Part shown: positions 57,841 to 64,000 of the stretch, piece by piece
How the letters are laid out: every line of letters starts with the position of its first letter
Position numbering within the stretch: position 1 is the stretch's first letter
From: Macrostomum hystrix
Lineage: Eukaryota; Platyhelminthes; Macrostomidae
Reading direction: 5' to 3'
DNA length: 64,000 nucleotides
NCBI GenBank assembly: GCA_950097015.1
Contig: CATNEN010000029.1
Location: 1,240,001 to 1,304,000 of the forward strand
Made by a program: the position numbers and the translations under genes
Notes under the pieces: model-generated
Database searches by the model: none
Told to the model about the DNA's origin: nothing
What the model saw: the letters and a program-made list of their open reading frames with translations, nothing else

Positions 57841-58013
57841 GAGCGGGAGTAGCAGTCCAGAGAGGGAGCGGGAGTAGCAGTCCAGAGAGGGAGCGGGAGT
57901 GGCAGTCCAGAGAGCGGGAGTGGCAGTCCAGAGAGCGGGAGTGGCAGTCCAGAGAGCGGGAGTGGCAGTCCAGAGAGCGGGAGTGGCAGTCCAGAGAGCG
58001 GGAGTGGCGGTCA
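57841..58013 (+). repeat. 25/21-bp minisatellite, right part, after the LINE
   Basis: Same units as 55753-56067; mostly the 21-bp GAGAGCGGGAGTGGCAGTCC form. Confidence 0.93.
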
Positions 58014-58699
58014 TAAGCAATTCTCTTGTACCCAAGAACAGTTGCCTAAATGTTGCAGGATAGTTTTTAGTTTTCCCGGCAGAGTGAAATAATACTAGTC
58101 AATATTGAAAGGCATGTTTTGAAATAAATGCAAATATAAAAGCATAAATTAAATTCAATATTAGAAAATCCGTTAAAAACCAATGTGATATATATGTATT
58201 ATATTTAAGTTATAGTTTTAATTACAGAGTCAAGTATCAGGCCAAAGTAACGAGCAAGACATTAAGTGTTAAGGAGTTCACAGGTTTCATATTTTCCAAA
58301 TTTTTATCGAAGACCGTAATAAATCATATTTATTTAAAACAAATAACAAGACACATAGTACGCTGTCCATTTGATTATCAGCTAGCATTCATACTCTTAG
58401 TAGTCAGTGCAGTAAGAAAAATCATATAGAGTAAATTAAAAACAATCACAGCCACATATGAACAATAGGCAATAGAGTGAATATTAAAGCGCAATAAAAA
58501 GTCGTTCAGCTAATGCTCAAATGATATACATAATACTACTATTCAAAGTAGTAGCGTACGAAAACAATACGCAACAGAAAAAGTGCATGGGCCATTAAGA
58601 TGCAGCGCCGTTGGACCAGATAGTGCAGATTTGATCGACTGAGGTCAAGTGGATGTGGGAGATTCCTAAATTCAAGAATAGGGACTCGGATACATTGAT
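58014..58699. other. No gene recognised
   Basis: AT-rich single-copy DNA. Confidence 0.4.
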
Positions 58700-59485
58700 T
58701 TAGGTGGGTCAAAAGGGATTCAGGTGGGTCAGTCGAAATTCAGGTGGGTCAACAAGGATTCAGGTGGGTCAACAGGGATTCAGGTGGGTCAACAGGGATT
58801 AAGGTGGGTCAACAGGGATTCAGGTGAGTCAATAGGGATTCAGGTGAGTTAACAGCAATTTAGGTGGGTCAACAGGAATTCAGGTGGGTCAGACGAAATT
58901 CAGGTGGGTCAACAGGGATTCAGGTGGGTCAATAGCGATTTAGGTGGGTCAACAGGGATTCAGGTGAGTCAATAGGGATTCAGGTGAGTTAACAGCAATT
59001 TAGGTGGGTCAACAGGGATTAAGGTGGGTCAACAGGGATTCAGGTGGGTCAACAGGAATTCAGGTGGGTCAATAGCGATTTAGGTGGGTCAACAGGGATT
59101 CAGGTGAGTCAATAGGGATTCAGGTGAGTTAACAGCAATTTAGGTGGGTCAACAGGAATTCAGGTGGGTCAACAGGGATTCAGGTGGGTCAGACGAAATT
59201 CAGGTGGGTCAACAGGGATTCAGGTGGGTCAACAGCGATTTAGGTGGGTCAACAGGGATTCAGGTGGGTCAACAGGGATTAAGGTGGGTCAACAGGGATT
59301 CAGGTGGGTCAACAGGGATTCAGGTGGGTCAACAGGGATTCAGGTGGGTCAACAGCGATTTAGGTGGGTCAACAGGGATTCAGGTGGGTCAATGGGGATT
59401 CAGGTGGGTCAATAGCGATTTAGGTGGGTCAACATGGATTCAGGTGCGTCATTAGGAAATCAAATTGGGTCAATAGGGATTCAGG
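58700..59485 (+). repeat. 20-bp minisatellite, about 39 units
   Basis: Unit GGTGGGTCAACAGGGATTCA; variants TAGCGATTTA and AGACGAAATT recur in blocks, so there is higher-order structure. Confidence 0.95.
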
Positions 59486-60000
59486 TGGAAGTCTGAGGAA
59501 GTCTAAGTTAATGAAGTGAATAGGAAGGCACTTAATAACATTGAGATGTGCATGAGATGAATATGGCCAATGCCGATTCAGCAATCGAATGTCTTAGGCA
59601 GTTAGGATTGTATACCACATATAAAATAAATACAGAAAAAAACAAAACGGAGGTTAGCGGACAAGCACAGCCTACAGGTAGATAAGAAGCTGAAAGAGAG
59701 AACAAAACTGACAACTTCAGATCAGTTTGGCATGATAAAACAGGCCAGATAGGCTAGCAGAAAAATACATGCCCGATAATGGGTTTCACAGTAGGCTTGT
59801 ACAATACGCGGCCTCATATTAAAACAGTGATTTTAATTTTTCTAAATATTAACAGAAATGATGTTATAAATATTTAACATTACAACCAGACCAAAATTTT
59901 AAGTGGTAAATTGCAATAGACGAAAATCCTATTCAATGATTCCAGATTTAAATTTTCCAAAACTGCTGAAGCCCACACAAAAAAATCGCTTATCTGATTA
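59486..60000. other. No gene recognised
   Basis: AT-rich spacer downstream of the kinase gene and its flanking array. Confidence 0.4.
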
Positions 60001-60440
60001 CAAAGAACAAATTTTGTCCACTGAAACATCCCAGTTACTGAAACATCCAAGCGACTAAAATATCATAAAGTGAATGAAATATCCCCAGTTACAAAAAAAT
60101 TCCCAGTTACTGAAATATCCCCAGTTACTGAAATAGTCCCAGATACTGAAATATCCCCAGTTACTGAAACATCCAAGCGACTAAAATATCATAAAGTGAA
60201 TGAAATATCCCCAGTTACTGAAAAATCCCCAGTTACTGAAATATCCCCAGTTACTGAAATATCCCCAGTTACTGAAAAATTCCCAGTTACTGAAATATCC
60301 CCAGTTACTGAAAAATCCCCAGTTACTGAAATATCCCGTTACTGAAATAGTCCCAGATACTGAAATATCCTCAGTTACTGAAATAGTCCCAGATACTGAA
60401 ATATCCCCAGATACTGAAATAGCCCCAGTTACTAAAAAGG
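60001..60440 (+). repeat. 18-bp minisatellite just 3' of the kinase gene
   Basis: Unit CCCCAGTTACTGAAATAT with AAT-, TAGT- and GATACTG-variants; about 22 units. It lies about 75 bp beyond the stop codon on the downstream side of the minus-strand kinase. Confidence 0.92.
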
Positions 60441-60516
60441 CTACTGAATATTAAGATATAGCTTATCCAAGTTTCTGTTGTCATTGCTTCCCCGAATAAT
60501 TATCCCAGTTCAGGGG

Positions 60517-63500
60517 CTACAGCTGGGACTGCCTGTAGGCGGCCGGCAGTCGCGTCGACGCAAAACTACTGCCGGCGTCGTTCGTCTCCGAGGCGTCGCT
60601 GCTCGACGAATCCGACGACCCGTTGACGCCGTTTTCATCGACTCGATTGCCGCCTTGACGTTGCTTTTCTTTTTTACTTCGTCGGCGACGCCTTCGCCTT
60701 CGTTGCTGATCGTCGCCGCCAGACGCCGGTTGAGGATTCGCCCTAGACGTCGCCTTCGCTGGCGCGTAGCGCAGTCGCCGATCGTCGTCCGTGGCGAAGG
60801 CGTCCGGATCCAGCCGGCGCGCTGCCACCGCTTCAAAGAGGCTGACGCCGCTGCCGATGATGCCGTTTGATGTCGACGTCGCCGACTCGCTGTCGCGATA
60901 GAACGGCGACTGGGCCAAATCGGCCAGGCTGGCCAGGCGCCGTCGCGGATTTTTCTGCAGCAGCTGGTCGATGGTGTAGCGGCACTGCCAGCTCAGCCGG
61001 CTGGGAGTCTCGTACTCGTGGCCGCGAATCATCTGCGCCATCTGCCGGTGCGACCGGGCGCCGTGCAGAGGGAACTTGACGGGCGAGGGGTTAGGATTAG
61101 AATGCGAAATTGCTAGTGCATTTTTAAAGCACTTCAAAGTCCACATGGTTAAAGAAAAGTTTTGGTTGTGATACGTTCTGTTCTGTAGATTGTTCTGTGG
61201 AGCTGTCTGGTCTGTTCTATAGGTTGCTGTGTTGGTTGATCTGTGGCATGTTTCGTGGGTTGTCTTTGTATTGGTTGTTAGGCCGATTGTGGTGGGGTTG
61301 CTGTCTGGTTGTTCAGTGTTTTCGAGCTCACCTTGCCGCAGACCAGTGCGTAGAACAGAATTCCCAGCGACCACCAGTCCACCGAGTGATCGTACGGCTG
61401 ACCGTTGAGCATCTCGGGTGCTAACATAAGGTAGGAGTCAACAGTAGGCATTAGATCTTGCATAGGGAAGAATCCCATCTTAAACTAGGAAGAATCTCAT
61501 CCTGAATCGGGACGAATCCCATCCTGAATGGGGAAGAATCCCATCCTGAATCGGGAAGAATCCCATCCTGAACAGAGAAGAATCCCATCCTCAAGAGAAG
61601 AATCCCATCCTGAATAGGGAAGAATCCCATCCTGAATAGGGAAGAATCCCATCCTGAATCGGGACGAATCCAATCCTGAACAGGGAAGAATCCAATCTTG
61701 AATCCGGATGAATTCCATCCTGAATAGGGAAGAATCCCATCCAGAATCGGGAAGAATCCCATCCTGAATAGGGATGAGTCCCATCCTGAATAGGGAAGAA
61801 TCCCATCCTAAATCGGGACGAAAACAATCCTGAACAGGGAAGAATCCCATCTTGAATCCGGACGAATCCCATCCTGAATAGGGAAGAATCCCATCCTGAA
61901 TAGGGAAGAGTCCCATCCTGAATAGGGAAGAATCCCATCCTGAATCGGGACGAATCCAATCCTGAACAGGGAAGAATCCCATCTTGAATCCGGACGAATC
62001 CCATCCTGAATAGGGAAGAATCCTATCCTGAATAGGGAAGAATCCTGAATAGGGAAGAATCCCATCCTGAATCGGGACGAATCCAATCCTGAAAAGGGAA
62101 GAATTCCATCCAGAATAGGCAAGAATACATCCTGAACAGGGAAGATTCCCATCCTGAACAGAGAAGAATCCCATCCTAAACAGGGAAGAATCATATCCTG
62201 AACAGGGAAGAATCCTATCCTAAACAGGTAAGAATCCCATCCTGAACAGGAAAAAATCCCATCCTGAATTCTCTGAAAACACAGAGAAGCACAGCATTGC
62301 CAACCTGCATAGGTAAGCGTCCCGCAAATAGTCCTGGTGATCTGACCCCGCCTCAGCCATTTGCACAGTCCAAAGTCCACCAGCACCAAATGGCCAGCAG
62401 CGTCCAGTACAACATTCTCCAGTTTGAGATCGCGGAAGATCACGCCTCGGCTGTGCAGGAAGTCCAGGCAGCAGGCCAGCTCTGCGGTGTAAAATCTGGC
62501 CAGCTGCTCCGAGTAGCGGCCGTGCCGGCGCCAGTCGGCGAAGAGCTCGCCGTTGGGCAGGAACTGCAGCAGCAGGTAGAGCCGCTTCCTAGTCTGCCAG
62601 TGGCACTGCAGAGCGGCCACGAATGCCGAATGACCAACGGCCAGCTGGACGCCAACTTCGTCTTTGCTCTGGTGGACAACGCCATGGCCCTGGGTAAGTA
62701 GGCGCGCTTTGTCAATCACCTTCAAAGCGTACAGCTGCTTGTCGTCCTCAGAGCGGACTTTTAACACGTTGCCAAACGCGCCGGCAGCAATAACGTCTAG
62801 CACCTGAATAGGTGAATAGGGCCAAAAAGTAATGAATTGTGATATTCTTTCAGAGCGGTTGACATCCCTGCCTCTCGCACCAAGGTCCCTGAGCTCGAAT
62901 CCGCACTCATTTTAGGCGCAGCAGCACAGAGAAGGCTTGGGGATTCGAACCCTCAAGGTACAACGAGAGTGTAAACTGCCTGACAATGAGAAAGTCAGGG
63001 CTCAGGGTCGACTGTCACCAAATCATGGATACAATGGACAATATTATACATCTGTGGGGGGCCTTGCCTCGAGATCGCCCAACTCGTGCGGACCCGGCCG
63101 CACGGGAAACTCCGGTAAGAACAGGGACTCGATGAACGGCACCGGCCATTTGGACTTCGATCCGCCGAACGGGTCGCCCAGCGTCGATCGTTGAATTCGC
63201 CTACGGCTGCCGCGGTTCCATCGGTCGGCTAGTTCAGCAGCGGACGCTGACTGCTCTGTCGCTACCGCTGATACAGCAGGAGGGGCATCATGCTAGAAGG
63301 GTTGGATAAACACACTGAGCTTGTTAACGAATCTATTAAGTCTTGGGTGTTTAGTTTAAGTACTGGTCCGTGCCGGGATGAGACAATTCCCAGATGAGGC
63401 TATTCTCCGATAAGCCTATTCTCAGATAAGCCTATTTTCAAATGAGGCTATTCTCAGATGAGGCTATTCTCAGATGAGACTATTCTCAGATGAGGCTATT

Positions 63501-64000
63501 CTCAGATGAGGCTATTCTCAGATGAGACTATTCTCAGATGAGCCTAATCTCAGACGAGGCTTGGTGAGAGATGGCTAAGGGCAAATCCCAAATGCACAGT
63601 TAAGTGTACACTTGCTAGACCCAGTATATGTGATTATGAGCCTGTATGCATATGCATATCTTCAAAAGGACCCTGCGTCATCCTGTGTAACCAGGAGTGC
63701 GAAATCCCCAGACTCAAATCCTAAGCAATCCTTACTAGCATTGGCTGCAGAACAATCTGCTGTTGCTGCTGCAGCTGCACAAAGCCCTGCTCCGGATGCG
63801 GCGGAGTTGTTGACATTTGCGTCTCGTTGGCGCCGCTAACCAGCTCATCAGCATCAATGACGCCGTCGGTTGTCATCGCGCAGCCGGCGGCTCGGCCGCT
63901 GTGCGAGCGGAAGCTCAGCCTCGAGGCCCAGCGACGAATTCGGCGAAATGACGACTGTCGCAGCCGATAGAGCGAGGCGAAGCTGTGCTCGCGTGTGCCA
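60517..64000 (-). CDS. RSKR/SgK494-type AGC protein kinase, 5' end outside the window
   Basis: Exons, minus strand: >64000-63736 (open to the edge), 63292-63068, 62803-62305, 61420-61332 and 61074-60517. All joins keep frame. [19 protein letters not shown] before the kinase domain is the signature of the ribosomal-S6-kinase-related family. Kinase motifs are complete: P-loop [12 protein letters not shown]-type Lys in [14 protein letters not shown] catalytic loop, [15 protein letters not shown] activation segment with AAPEML, and VDWWSLG. It should therefore be an active Ser/Thr kinase. The C-terminal ~100 residues are Arg/Lys-rich, then Ser/Asp-rich. The intron after 63068 uses a GC donor (GAG|GCAAGG). 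The 62304-61421 intron is almost entirely a 22-bp minisatellite. RPS6KL1 is the alternative family member, but no MIT domain is seen. Confidence 0.87.
61450..62275 (+). repeat. 22-bp minisatellite in the kinase intron, about 37 units
   Basis: Unit CCCATCCTGAATAGGGAAGA plus AT, with ATCGGGACG, CAGGGAAG and TCCGGACG variants in repeated order, which indicates block duplication. Confidence 0.95.
62855..63010 (+). mobile_element. tRNA-derived SINE, family 1, diverged copy in a kinase intron
   Basis: CCTGAGCTCGAATCCGC (B-box-like), GCGCAGCAGCACAGAGAAGG and CTGACAATGAGAAAGTCAGG. Truncated at both ends. The GC splice donor of the kinase lies at 63067. Confidence 0.75.
63380..63560 (+). repeat. 16-bp minisatellite in a kinase intron, about 10 units
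   Basis: Unit ATTCTCAGATGAGGCT with AAGCCT and AGACT variants. It occupies much of the 443-bp intron between 63293 and 63735. Confidence 0.9.

Overview
The window looks like nuclear DNA of a bilaterian invertebrate. Genes are split by GT-AG introns, mostly short. Coding exons are GC-rich and intergenic DNA is AT-rich. Recognisable animal genes are present (SLC34, fascin, LRSAM1, CLIC, an RSKR-type kinase). SINEs, a LINE, a Mutator-like element and a KDZ transposase gene are also present. More than twenty tandem arrays occur, most with a unit seen nowhere else in the window. Several start codons sit directly after an AG acceptor, which would fit spliced-leader trans-splicing. A free-living flatworm is a reasonable guess, but the species is not proven.

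Layout. 1-17 kb is a transposon-dominated block. A KDZ transposase gene (714-3393, +) runs into a 59-bp tandem array and a ~103-bp terminal-repeat-like segment. A nearly identical inverted copy of segment plus array (14144-15523) is followed by a convergent gene with an HMG-box-like start (15695-16947, -). Between them lie an 82-bp satellite of about 44 units, a methyltransferase-like fragment and the 3' two exons of a CLIC gene. 17-25 kb holds a complete Mutator-like non-autonomous element with a 9-bp target duplication, a short Crypton-type protein gene (+) and a complete three-exon SLC34 Na/phosphate cotransporter (-). 25-32 kb holds a syntaxin-6-N-domain protein with no SNARE motif (-) and a six-exon fascin (+) with a polyglutamine N-terminal extension. 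32-37 kb is mostly minisatellites. 37.4-48.9 kb is a complete eight-exon LRSAM1 E3 ligase (-) whose introns are filled with arrays. 49-55 kb holds a small secreted cysteine-rich peptide gene (+) and a 1.8-kb 20-bp minisatellite with higher-order structure. 55.7-58 kb is a 5'-truncated LINE inserted into a minisatellite. 60.5-64 kb is an RSKR/SgK494-type AGC kinase (-) whose 5' end runs off the window.

There is no operon logic. The host genes act in separate processes: phosphate uptake, actin bundling, ubiquitin/ESCRT sorting, membrane traffic, signalling and probably host defence. What unites the region is its repeat biology: a large KDZ-type element, three SINE families, and introns and 3' flanks expanded by locally arising tandem repeats. 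Exon boundaries were read by eye from splice consensus and reading-frame continuity. For the complete genes every junction keeps the frame.
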